Below, piece by piece: positions 54,136-61,731 of a DNA stretch of 64,000 nucleotides; position 1 is the stretch's first letter, and the number at the start of each line of letters is the position of its first letter. Where the stretch lies: positions 1-64,000 of the forward strand of contig JBEVTI010000010.1 of NCBI GenBank assembly GCA_041156125.1, written 5' to 3'. A model generated the notes under the pieces. The model was not told the DNA's origin. It did not search any database and worked only from the letters and a program-made list of their open reading frames with translations. The position numbers were made by a program, and so were the translations under genes. Source of the DNA: Paraktedonobacter carboxidivorans. GTDB lineage: Bacteria > Chloroflexota > Ktedonobacteria > Ktedonobacterales > Ktedonobacteraceae.

Positions 54136-54487
54136 ATGCGGCCCAGCTCCTTCTTTTTTGTATTTCTACACAGTTATACCGTCTCACATTACAGCTTCAT
54201 GCGAGACCCCATTTTGGCATGAGCCACAAGGTCTTCGCAGATCTTCTGCGCGACTCTCGATTGGAGAGATGATCTCTCTGATTGAAAACGTCTCCAGATG
54301 ATAAAGGTCAATCAATCAACATCACGCCTTCTCATCCGCCATCAATGGTTGTGCTGTTCATGCTTAGTCCTACAGTAGTAGATAGCAAGAGAACAGATTT
54401 TGACACGACTGTGGTCGAGCATCTTGGAGATATGTTGCATAATATAAGGAGGATATTATAGCCGGATTAGTTAAGGCTGTTTATTAC
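54136..54487. other. Intergenic region upstream of the sigma factor
   Basis: About 350 bp with no credible gene. A possible promoter for the sigma gene should lie within, but no clear box pair was found. Confidence 0.4.
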
Positions 54488-54793
54488 TCACAATTGCAAC
54501 AGTAAACACGAAAGGGCAGCACACAACCCCATTTTGTTATATTCTTTATTGCGTTTATATCCAAATACTCGTATAATGGTTCTCGCAACACTGGCATCGA
54601 TGGCGATACACTGTGTCCAGGTCCATACACTTTGCATGAACGGACTATCTGAGAGGATACCCCCCTTAGTCAGCACGTTTGCCATTGAAGCTATCAGACC
54701 GAACGCTAAAAGGATGATAGATAGGCTAGAAGCAAGCTCAAGCGCATAGAGAAGCGCCGAGTCTAATTTGCGGATAGTCGGAAATTGATTCAT
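54488..54793 (-). CDS. Small three-helix membrane protein, unknown
   Basis: A 101-residue hydrophobic protein with three likely membrane helices: ALELASSLSIILLAFGLIASMANVL, MQSVWTWTQCIAIDASVA and MGLCAALSCLLLQL (each described from the N-terminus on). AGGAGG lies six bases before the ATG, so it is probably translated. I do not recognise a characterised family. The abrupt end within the last helix suggests it could be the 5' part of a longer protein that was truncated. It is transcribed towards the sigma gene. Confidence 0.6.
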   Translation of the reverse strand: MNQFPTIRKLDSALLYALELASSLSIILLAFGLIASMANVLTKGGILSDSPFMQSVWTWTQCIAIDASVARTIIRVFGYKRNKEYNKMGLCAALSCLLLQL

Positions 54794-54830
54794 ATGGCAC
54801 CTCCTGGCCTATCGGAAAGAGAGGAAAACA

Positions 54831-55021
54831 GTGCAAAGTTTAGCCGTAATATTTGTCAACATCAATCCTTCTTATCGCCTGCATGAGGTGGAATATGTCC
54901 TCAACCGTCAGGATGCAAGGCACCCGGCATTGACCACTATAAAATTCCACGCTATATCAAGTTCGTAGATGGCTTCCCTATGACCATCACAGGCAAAATT
55001 CAAAAATTCCTGATGCGCTAG
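54831..55021 (+). pseudogene. Acyl-CoA synthetase remnant with internal deletion
   Basis: Two pieces of an acyl-CoA ligase remain. The first (54831 to about 54917) reads AVIFVNINPSYRLHEVEYVLN, matching NINPAYRLNEIEYVLN of the intact gene at 49873. The second (54932-55021) reads DHYKIPRYIKFVDGFPMTIT then GKIQKFLMR and a stop, matching that gene's C-terminus including the catalytic Lys. About 400 codons between them are missing and the frames differ. This is a clear deletion pseudogene of a paralogue. Confidence 0.9.
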
Positions 55022-55083
55022 CAATTCAGCGAGGAATTACATTTAGGACCATACCATCAGGAAAAATATCAGGGAGGAATTGC

Positions 55084-56325
55084 ATGTACAGTCTGGAAGT
55101 ACATGAACTCACCAAACGCGTCGGGAAAACGATCCTCATCGACGCCATTCGCCTGTCTCTGCAGCCAGGTGAGTTACTCGCCCTGCTAGGGCCACCCGAA
55201 AGCGGGAAAACCATGTTCTTGCGGCTTCTCACCGGTCTGGAAGAGCCTGATCACGGACGTATTCTGCTTAACGGCGAAGACGTGACCTTTACATCAGCAG
55301 CGAAGCGCAGCATTAGCATGATATTTCAAAATAGCTACGGCTTGATCCCTCACAGCACCGTTGCTGACTGCATCGCTCTGCCATTACAGCACATGCTGAT
55401 GAGCAAAAACGGCATGGATTATCGGGTAGCAGCCGTGGCTAAAACCCTCAATATCTCGCATATACTCACGCACAAAATCTCTACATTAACCAACGCACAG
55501 AAACTGCACGTGTCTCTCGCGCGTGCCATCGCCAAAGACCCGACTCTCTATCTCTTTGACGATTTACTGAGACAGCTAGATACTCCCAATCGTCTACTAG
55601 CCAGACGAGAAATAGTAGAATTGCATCAAAAAATGGGCTTTACCTGCATTTACACGACGAGCGATCCAGAGGAAGCTTTCGCGGTCTCAAATCGCGTGGC
55701 TGTGATTAACGCGGGCAAGGTGCAACAAATTGGCGCACGCTCTGAACTGGTGCAGACGCCTGCTACGCTCTGGGTGGCACAGTGGCTTGGCTTCCCGCCT
55801 ATGAATACGCTCATGGGCTATTTGCAGGGAACCTATCAGCCAGAGGGCATCTGCTATCGTATCTGGGCCAAGGGCTTTACACCTCTGCTCCCCGTTAAGT
55901 GGACACGCGTAATCGATATTCACCAGCTCAAAGAGATTCACGTTGGCATCCGACCAGAGAACATTGTCCCGGAGTGGAACTTTCAGAAGTTGTGGAAACC
56001 TTCTTTTTACACACTTAAAGCCGAGGTGATAGCTAGTGAGTGGAAACAGGGAAAAACCCTGGCCCAATTGCGCGTACCGAATATCGCCGAACCCCTGATG
56101 GCACTCTTTGACATTGTTCACGAAAAAGTTCCAATCGGCAGTACCTTCTCTATCGCGGTCGATCCCGAGGAATTTTGCCTCTTTCACCCCAAAACAGAAC
56201 AATTATTGCAAACACCCTCCGCCACTTCAGGATGGAATACAAGAACCAGTACACCCTCTAGAAGACCGCTCCTAAGCTTCCTGGAAAAACGACGCCCCGA
56301 TTCTGGTTCTGGTCCTTTATCCTGA
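55084..56325 (+). CDS. Orphan MalK/UgpC-like ABC ATPase with degenerate catalytic motifs
   Basis: A 413-residue ATPase with a C-terminal TOBE-like regulatory part (VGIRPENI), the layout of sugar-importer ATPases. Walker A is LLGPPESGKT. The signature LSGGQ is replaced by LTNAQ, Walker B ends LYLFDD instead of LLLDEP (catalytic Glu to Asp), and the switch His is Ser (TTSDPEEAF). No permease or binding-protein gene is adjacent. It may be a slow ATPase or regulator, or decaying. GGAGG is seven bases before the ATG, just downstream of the acyl-CoA ligase remnant. The C-terminal 40 residues are Ser/Thr/Arg-rich and unlike the family. Confidence 0.88.
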   Translation: MYSLEVHELTKRVGKTILIDAIRLSLQPGELLALLGPPESGKTMFLRLLTGLEEPDHGRILLNGEDVTFTSAAKRSISMIFQNSYGLIPHSTVADCIALPLQHMLMSKNGMDYRVAAVAKTLNISHILTHKISTLTNAQKLHVSLARAIAKDPTLYLFDDLLRQLDTPNRLLARREIVELHQKMGFTCIYTTSDPEEAFAVSNRVAVINAGKVQQIGARSELVQTPATLWVAQWLGFPPMNTLMGYLQGTYQPEGICYRIWAKGFTPLLPVKWTRVIDIHQLKEIHVGIRPENIVPEWNFQKLWKPSFYTLKAEVIASEWKQGKTLAQLRVPNIAEPLMALFDIVHEKVPIGSTFSIAVDPEEFCLFHPKTEQLLQTPSATSGWNTRTSTPSRRPLLSFLEKRRPDSGSGPLS

Positions 56326-56341
56326 CTCCGCTCATGCCTCT

Positions 56342-56376
56342 GCGGTGGGAGCCCGGGTTCCCACCGCTCCCACCGC
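56342..56376 (+). terminator. Hairpin with duplicated right arm after the ABC ATPase
   Basis: GCGGTGGGA (56342-56350) pairs with TCCCACCGC (56359-56367), and a second copy of the right arm follows directly (56368-56376), so two alternative hairpins are possible. It sits 17 bp after the gene; no T-run. Confidence 0.5.
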
Positions 56377-56620
56377 AAAACCTGCTGCCAGGTCTTGCCG
56401 GCGTAGAGGAGTTCAGCTAAAAATTTACCAACTCATTGTTGGACAAATCCAAGAATAGCTGATACCATATCAAGATCTATTAGTATTTATTTTTCACTAA
56501 TGGATGAGGGAAGAAACAGCGAGGACACTACTCTGCTAGCAGAGTGGTCTGAACATGTTTCTCTATTTTTATCTTATAGGTACGTATTATAGTCGATAGC
56601 ACATATCAAGAGAGACATCG

Positions 56621-58462
56621 ATGAAGATTCCTGATTACGTCACCAACACCAGGTTTCGCGCATGGTTTACAAAAACAGTTACGCTGTGCAAACCCGATAA
56701 GGTCCACTGGTGTGATGGCTCACAAGAGGAGTACGATCGTCTGTGCCAGCAGATGGTTGACTCTGGCACTTTCTTACGGCTCAATCCTGAGAAACGCCTT
56801 GCTAGCTTTCTGGCCCGTTCTACTCCAGATGATGTCGCGCGCGTCGAGGATCGCACCTTTATTTGTTCTTTGAGCAAAGCTGATGCTGGCCCAACTAATA
56901 ACTGGGTTCATCCCAGGGAGATAAAAGAGACGCTCACCGGACTCTTCGACGGTTGTATGCGCGGGCGTACAATGTATGTGATCCCCTTTAGTATGGGACC
57001 ACTCAATTCGCCAATCGCGCACATTGGTATCGAGCTCACCGACTCGCCCTATGTGGCAGTAAGCATGTGGATCATGACACGTATGGGCCAGGCGGTTTTC
57101 GATGTGCTGGGAGAAAGCGGCGATTTTATCCCCTGTCTGCATTCCGTAGGTATGCCGCTGGAGCCTGGTCAGGCAGATATTGCCTGGCCAAGTAACGCAG
57201 AGCACAAATATATTGTGCATTTCCCGGAGGAGCGCACCATCTGGTCTTATGGCTCCGGCTATGGTGGCAATGCGCTCCTGGGCAAGAAGTGTTTCGCCTT
57301 GCGCATCGCCTCGGTACTGGCACGCGACGAGGGCTGGCTGGCAGAGCATATGCTCATCCTGGGCGTAGAGAATCCCAGAGGCGAGAAGACCTATGTCGCA
57401 GCCGCCTTCCCTAGTGCCTGTGGAAAGACCAACTTCGCCATGCTTATTCCGCCCCAGGAGTTCCATGAAGAGGGTTGGCGAGTGACGACTGTGGGCGATG
57501 ATATTGCCTGGATTAAAACCGGCTCGGATGGCACCTTACGCGCGATTAATCCTGAAGCAGGACTCTTCGGAGTCGCGCCGGGTACCAGCGAGCAGTCCAA
57601 TCCTAATGCCATGGCCTCGATGCGCGCCAATACAATCTTTACCAATGTCGCACTGACCGACGATGGCGATGTCTGGTGGGAAGGTATGACTAAAGTGCCG
57701 CCCGCGCACCTGATCGATTGGACCGGCCAGGATTGGACGCCGACCAGTGGGTACACAGCCGCGCATCCCAACGCTCGCTTTACCGCGCCGCTCAGCCAGT
57801 GCCCGGTCATCGATGCAGCCGCAGACGATCCGCAAGGGGTCCCAATCTCAGCTTTTATTTTTGGTGGGCGTCGCTCTGATGCCGTCCCCCTGGTTTACCA
57901 GGCGTTTAACTGGAACTTCGGAGTTTACGCCGCTGCCACCATGGGCTCGGAAACCACCGCCGCTGCCACTGGCAAGGTCGGCGAGGTACGCCGCGATCCC
58001 TTCGCTATGCTGCCATTCGCTGGCTACCATATGGCTGACTACTTTAATCACTGGCTCAACTTCGGACGCAACTTGCATAATCCACCGCGTATCTTTTGCG
58101 TCAACTGGTTCAGACGCGATGCTGAGGGGCATTTCCTCTGGCCTGGCTTTGGCGACAATATGCGCATCCTCAAGTGGGTTGTTGAACGCGCTCATGGGCG
58201 CGCGATCAGTATCGAAAGCCCCATCGGCTGGATGCCCCGCTACGAAGACCTCGACTGGCGCGGCCTGACCAACTTCACTCGCGAGCAATTCAACGAACTA
58301 ATGTCGGTTGATCGCGCGATCTGGCAACGGGAACTGCTCTCTCACGAGGAACTTTTCATGAAGCTCTACGATCGCTTGCCCAAGGAACTGGTTTTCATTC
58401 GCGAGCTTATTCTCTCCAGCCTCTGGCGCTCGCCAGAGCACTGGGATCTGTCGCTGGATTAG
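56621..58462 (+). CDS. pckG: Phosphoenolpyruvate carboxykinase (GTP)
   Basis: This enzyme converts oxaloacetate and GTP to phosphoenolpyruvate and CO2 for gluconeogenesis. At 613 residues it is the GTP-type size. The P-loop region FPSACGKTNFAM is characteristic, as are the metal and substrate loops VGDDIAW, FGGRRSDAVPLV and the C-terminal FAMLPFAGYHMADYF. The active-site Cys in SACGKT is present. AAGAGAGACATC precedes the ATG. It stands alone, but acetyl-CoA synthetase is nearby, consistent with growth on acetate. Confidence 0.97.
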   Translation: MKIPDYVTNTRFRAWFTKTVTLCKPDKVHWCDGSQEEYDRLCQQMVDSGTFLRLNPEKRLASFLARSTPDDVARVEDRTFICSLSKADAGPTNNWVHPREIKETLTGLFDGCMRGRTMYVIPFSMGPLNSPIAHIGIELTDSPYVAVSMWIMTRMGQAVFDVLGESGDFIPCLHSVGMPLEPGQADIAWPSNAEHKYIVHFPEERTIWSYGSGYGGNALLGKKCFALRIASVLARDEGWLAEHMLILGVENPRGEKTYVAAAFPSACGKTNFAMLIPPQEFHEEGWRVTTVGDDIAWIKTGSDGTLRAINPEAGLFGVAPGTSEQSNPNAMASMRANTIFTNVALTDDGDVWWEGMTKVPPAHLIDWTGQDWTPTSGYTAAHPNARFTAPLSQCPVIDAAADDPQGVPISAFIFGGRRSDAVPLVYQAFNWNFGVYAAATMGSETTAAATGKVGEVRRDPFAMLPFAGYHMADYFNHWLNFGRNLHNPPRIFCVNWFRRDAEGHFLWPGFGDNMRILKWVVERAHGRAISIESPIGWMPRYEDLDWRGLTNFTREQFNELMSVDRAIWQRELLSHEELFMKLYDRLPKELVFIRELILSSLWRSPEHWDLSLD

Positions 58463-58775
58463 CACAGAAGATACAAATACTTTTTGCCTGTACTCCAGAT
58501 CGTGCATGAGTTATCCCCGATTTGGTAAAATCAGGCCAAAACGCCTTTTGCCACACCTCTCCAATTGAGAGGAGAAGTTTGTGGAGGCGGGGCGCTACGT
58601 GCCTCAGTTCCACAAACCTCTCGAAAAGGGGCTTTGCCTGCAGCAGAAGGAAAGCACAAATCGCGTTTCCTCCTGCCAAAAAGTTAGGGATGACTCGCGA
58701 AAAGGGCTCTGCCCGCTGCACGAGCAAAGACCATGCTTATGCCGCCGCTCACGCACAGGCTTGATAGGAAGAAAA
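58463..58775. other. Convergent intergenic region downstream of pckG
   Basis: About 313 bp between pckG and the convergent glutamine synthetase gene. It holds a dispersed repeat (next entry) and no credible gene; an 80-codon open frame here has atypical composition and no ribosome site. Confidence 0.45.
58507..58545 (+). repeat. Dispersed repeat copy 1
   Basis: ATGAGTTA..., then GTAAAATCAGGCCAAAACGCC at 58525-58545. A close copy with the same flank occurs downstream of acs at 63700-63742. Confidence 0.55.
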
Positions 58776-60221
58776 CTAAAATCTGTTCCACAGAGCCTGG
58801 TTCGTCACCTCGTGATGATAAACAATCTCAGAGGTTTTGACCTGTATCCCCAGGCTGCGCGGGCTGCGATCCGCAGCCGCCTGTTTATAGGAAAGGTACT
58901 TCTCGGTGTTAGTCTTGCCGAGCATCTTCTGGATGAGTTTGCTGGATGCGAAGAGGTCGATTGCTTCCTGAATAGTCCCTGGTAGCAAGCGCGTTTCGCC
59001 ATTATTCGGCGCGGTAGCTGGCAGGGTTTCGCCTGTCAAACCGACCTGGAAAAGCGTGTAAAGCAGCAAATAAGGGTTGGCATCAGGCGCGACTGAACGC
59101 ACCTCGATGCGCGCAGTGCGCTCGTTGCCCACAGGAATGCGAATCATTGAGCCGCGATCGATGGGTGAGACCTGGATATGGTTGGGGGCCTCAAAATGCG
59201 GATCAAGGCGACGGTAGGAGTTGACGCTCGAATTGAGAATCAGGCAGATCTCAGGGGCGTGATTGAGAATGCGTGAAACAAAATCATGAGCCACGACCGA
59301 TAGATGCTCCTGACCGTTTTTGTCGTAGAAGGTGTTCTTACTATTTTTTGCCAGTGAGATATTTGTGTGCATCCCATTACCATTGATCCCTATAATCGGT
59401 TTGGGCAGAAAGGTCGCGCTCAGTCCCATAGTATTAGCTACCTGGCGGCAGACCAGTTTGTAGAGTTGGATCAGGTCGGCAGTGCGCAGTGCGTTCGTGT
59501 AGGAGAAGTTCATCTCAAATTGCGAAGGAGCAACTTCTGGATGATCCTTCTCATTTCTAAAGCCCATCGCCCGCTGGGCGCTGGCTGACAGATCAATAAA
59601 CTGGCGCAGTGGGTCACGCGGTAGCGAGTGAAAATAGCCACTGGTAGAGATTAAATTGAAGCCATTGCGCTCGTCAAAACGCTGCTCCGCGTTCGCCCCT
59701 TCTACAACAATTCCTTCAAGCTCAGCAGATACCAGCGCCTGCAAACCCTCTTTCTCCTGTAAATCACGTAAGTATTGCTGGAGGAGGCCACGGAAATCCG
59801 ATGCATACTGGCTGCCCTGGCGATTAAGCACATTGGCAAAGACAATAACCTTGCCCACGCCAAAAAGGTCCGCAGGTAGCCATAAGAAGCTGGTCCAGTC
59901 AATCTGCAAACGCAGATCTGACTCACACTGGGCTGTAAAACCACGAATAGAGGAGCCATCAAAGGTCAAATTATCAGCGGAACTAAGCAGGAATTTTTTA
60001 TCATAATCCAGCATATGGAAACGACCCTCAAGGTCAGAGAAACACAGAGTTACCGCTTTCACACACTTCTCTTTTTCCAGATACTCACGATAATAGTGCT
60101 CTTGATCTTCTGCTGAGATGGTATCACGTTTCTCTCTAGCTGCGAGGTTAAGCTCTTCAAGCTCATCATAGGGAAGGTTCAGGAACATTTTCAAAGATGA
60201 CTGGTCGCTCATAGGTTCCAT
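58776..60221 (-). CDS. glnA: Glutamine synthetase family protein (type I-like)
   Basis: About 481 residues. It should ligate ammonia to glutamate with ATP. DGSSIRGF (N-terminal beta-grasp), AELEG with the metal Glu residues, HPEVAPSQFEMNF, PKPIIGINGNGMH and RRLDPHFEAPNHI are visible. Several of these differ from the most conserved type I forms (for instance GQHE is SQFE), so a related gamma-glutamyl ligase is possible. I prefer the ATG at 60221 or 60212; the open frame to 60464 includes a 9-bp tandem repeat region and is not homologous. It is convergent with pckG, and the start region has no strong ribosome site. Confidence 0.85.
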   Translation of the reverse strand: MEPMSDQSSLKMFLNLPYDELEELNLAAREKRDTISAEDQEHYYREYLEKEKCVKAVTLCFSDLEGRFHMLDYDKKFLLSSADNLTFDGSSIRGFTAQCESDLRLQIDWTSFLWLPADLFGVGKVIVFANVLNRQGSQYASDFRGLLQQYLRDLQEKEGLQALVSAELEGIVVEGANAEQRFDERNGFNLISTSGYFHSLPRDPLRQFIDLSASAQRAMGFRNEKDHPEVAPSQFEMNFSYTNALRTADLIQLYKLVCRQVANTMGLSATFLPKPIIGINGNGMHTNISLAKNSKNTFYDKNGQEHLSVVAHDFVSRILNHAPEICLILNSSVNSYRRLDPHFEAPNHIQVSPIDRGSMIRIPVGNERTARIEVRSVAPDANPYLLLYTLFQVGLTGETLPATAPNNGETRLLPGTIQEAIDLFASSKLIQKMLGKTNTEKYLSYKQAAADRSPRSLGIQVKTSEIVYHHEVTNQALWNRF

Positions 60222-60252
60222 TCTAGCGCGTTGCCCGGCGCCAAGTATAACT

Positions 60253-60289
60253 ACACTTTCCACACTTTCCACACTTTCCAACAACTTCC
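60253..60289 (-). repeat. 9-bp tandem repeats in the glutamine synthetase leader
   Basis: ACACTTTCC occurs three times in a row (60253-60279), followed by the related AACAACTTCC (60280-60289). The array ends 32 bp before the start codon, on the promoter side. Confidence 0.6.
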
Positions 60290-60500
60290 AACAACAACCA
60301 CAAAAAGCGGCCCGCTGAGCATAATGCTCAACTGGCAATTTAAACAGGCGAGAAGCACGAGGAAGCGCTGGTGGCTCGCTAATACGCGATTTAGCGGTGA
60401 GAAACTGCCGCGTTCTGTAAAAACATGCCGCGGAAAGTATAGGTACAGAAGAAGCACTTGTCAAGATTCGGTTGGGGAATAAATAATTTCGGCCCTGGTA

Positions 60501-61268
60501 TCAGGAAGGCCAGGACCAGCGTGAGCAGGCGCGCACCATAACTTTGCCATCACGTGTAATCTGTTGTATGCGCCTGAATTCCTGACCCACGCGTGGCAGA
60601 GGATCGAACCAGGTGTGGAGTACCAACTCTTCACCAAAGCGCGGACTATTCACGTACTCGATATCATAATCACGCGCGATAAAACTGGCTGTGTCAGGCG
60701 TCAGGCCAGCACGCGCGTGGGCTTCCCAGGCCGCGTCGTCGAGCATCTCGACCGCCGCGGCATTGTTCAGGTGATACGCCAGATCGACATTTGAGAAGCG
60801 CACGCGCGCTGAAGCAAGCTCTGGCTCACTGGCCGGCGACGACGCTAAAGCAGCCTCCACTTGAGGCACGAGCGCTTCACCCGACAGCCAGATCTCAGCC
60901 GTTCCCTCTGGCAGACGCGCAGGACGCCCGCGCTGGTCGATATAGACCCAGAGCGTGCGCGCGGCAATAATTGGCTCACTATCTGGCTCGTCCGCGTAAC
61001 GAGCTTCATAGCCACGTTGAGCTGTAATGCGTGTAAATCCCAGCCCAAAGGTTTTCAACTCCAGTCGCGTATGTACCGCAACGGGAACCGCAAAGGTGAT
61101 GATTGTACGCCTCGCTACCCACAGGCCGCTCACCTCCAAACGAACGTCAGCCACATCACGCGCGGCTATGTCCTGCATATATTGGAAAAACGCTCGCGGC
61201 GCCAGCAGACTATCGCACGTGCATTCGTCATAGCGCACTGTATGCAGCAGGCGAAATTGTCGTCTCAT
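60501..61268 (-). CDS. Acyl-ACP thioesterase (FatA/FatB-like double hot-dog)
   Basis: A 255-residue enzyme likely to release fatty acids from acyl carrier protein. The two hot-dog halves are visible: the first from FRLLHTVRYDECTCDSLLAPRAFFQYMQD, the second from RVRFSNVDLAYHLNNAAAVEMLDD with catalytic Asn/His in the HLNN segment. Length fits bacterial family members. GAGGAGG sits directly before the ATG. A 7-bp inverted repeat lies about 75 bp upstream and may bind a regulator. It is divergent from acetyl-CoA synthetase, whose product feeds fatty acid synthesis. Confidence 0.85.
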   Translation of the reverse strand: MRRQFRLLHTVRYDECTCDSLLAPRAFFQYMQDIAARDVADVRLEVSGLWVARRTIITFAVPVAVHTRLELKTFGLGFTRITAQRGYEARYADEPDSEPIIAARTLWVYIDQRGRPARLPEGTAEIWLSGEALVPQVEAALASSPASEPELASARVRFSNVDLAYHLNNAAAVEMLDDAAWEAHARAGLTPDTASFIARDYDIEYVNSPRFGEELVLHTWFDPLPRVGQEFRRIQQITRDGKVMVRACSRWSWPS

Positions 61269-61340
61269 AATTCCTCCTCTTTAACGCTTGCATTATACAA
61301 CAGCTTTTCCGAGCCAGATGGTTTCCTGGCAGATTGTCCT

Positions 61341-61357
61341 GTCAAACAAAGTTTGAC
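61341..61357. promoter_or_regulatory. Inverted repeat between thioesterase and acs
   Basis: GTCAAAC-AAA-GTTTGAC is a perfect 7-bp inverted repeat in the 463-bp divergent region, so it may be a regulator site for either gene. No other structure stands out in the rest of this region. Confidence 0.4.
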
Positions 61358-61475
61358 GAAAACTCCTCTCTTACAGGACTTTGTTAGCGAATGACGCCAT
61401 TGCTCAACTCTGCTCGCCCGCCCTTTTTTTGCAGAAGACGAGCAGATTATCTAGCTCTTGCTTGTCTTAAAGCCC

Positions 61476-61504
61476 TTGACGCCTGTTAGTGAGTATGGTA
61501 CGAT
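61476..61504 (+). promoter_or_regulatory. Promoter of acs
   Basis: TTGACG (61476-61481), a 17-bp spacer and TACGAT (61499-61504), about 220 bp before the acs start, implying a long leader. Confidence 0.5.
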
Positions 61505-61731
61505 TTTTCAATAGTGTATTGCCGCGCGCTCTTAAAGTGCTCCTCGACAGTAATCAGTCACCTGGCAGGAGGGCAATACCAGATTCTTCTTGCGCACTTT
61601 TCCACAGGGCGCGCATTCCGCACGCCTATAATCACTATCCTGAGTGTTGTTTTGTGTTTGTTCCCGTCCATTGAGGCGCTGTTTTTGCGCAGATGCAAAT
61701 AGTACCGTAACTGGTAGAGAGGACATCGAGG

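Noticed and set aside
58522..58764. 80-codon frame between pckG and glutamine synthetase
   Set aside because: Cys/Ser/Arg-rich, no homology by eye, no ribosome site, and overlaps the dispersed repeat.
60253..60289. Short tandem repeats as a CRISPR array
   Set aside because: Units are 9 bp with no spacers; no cas genes in the window.
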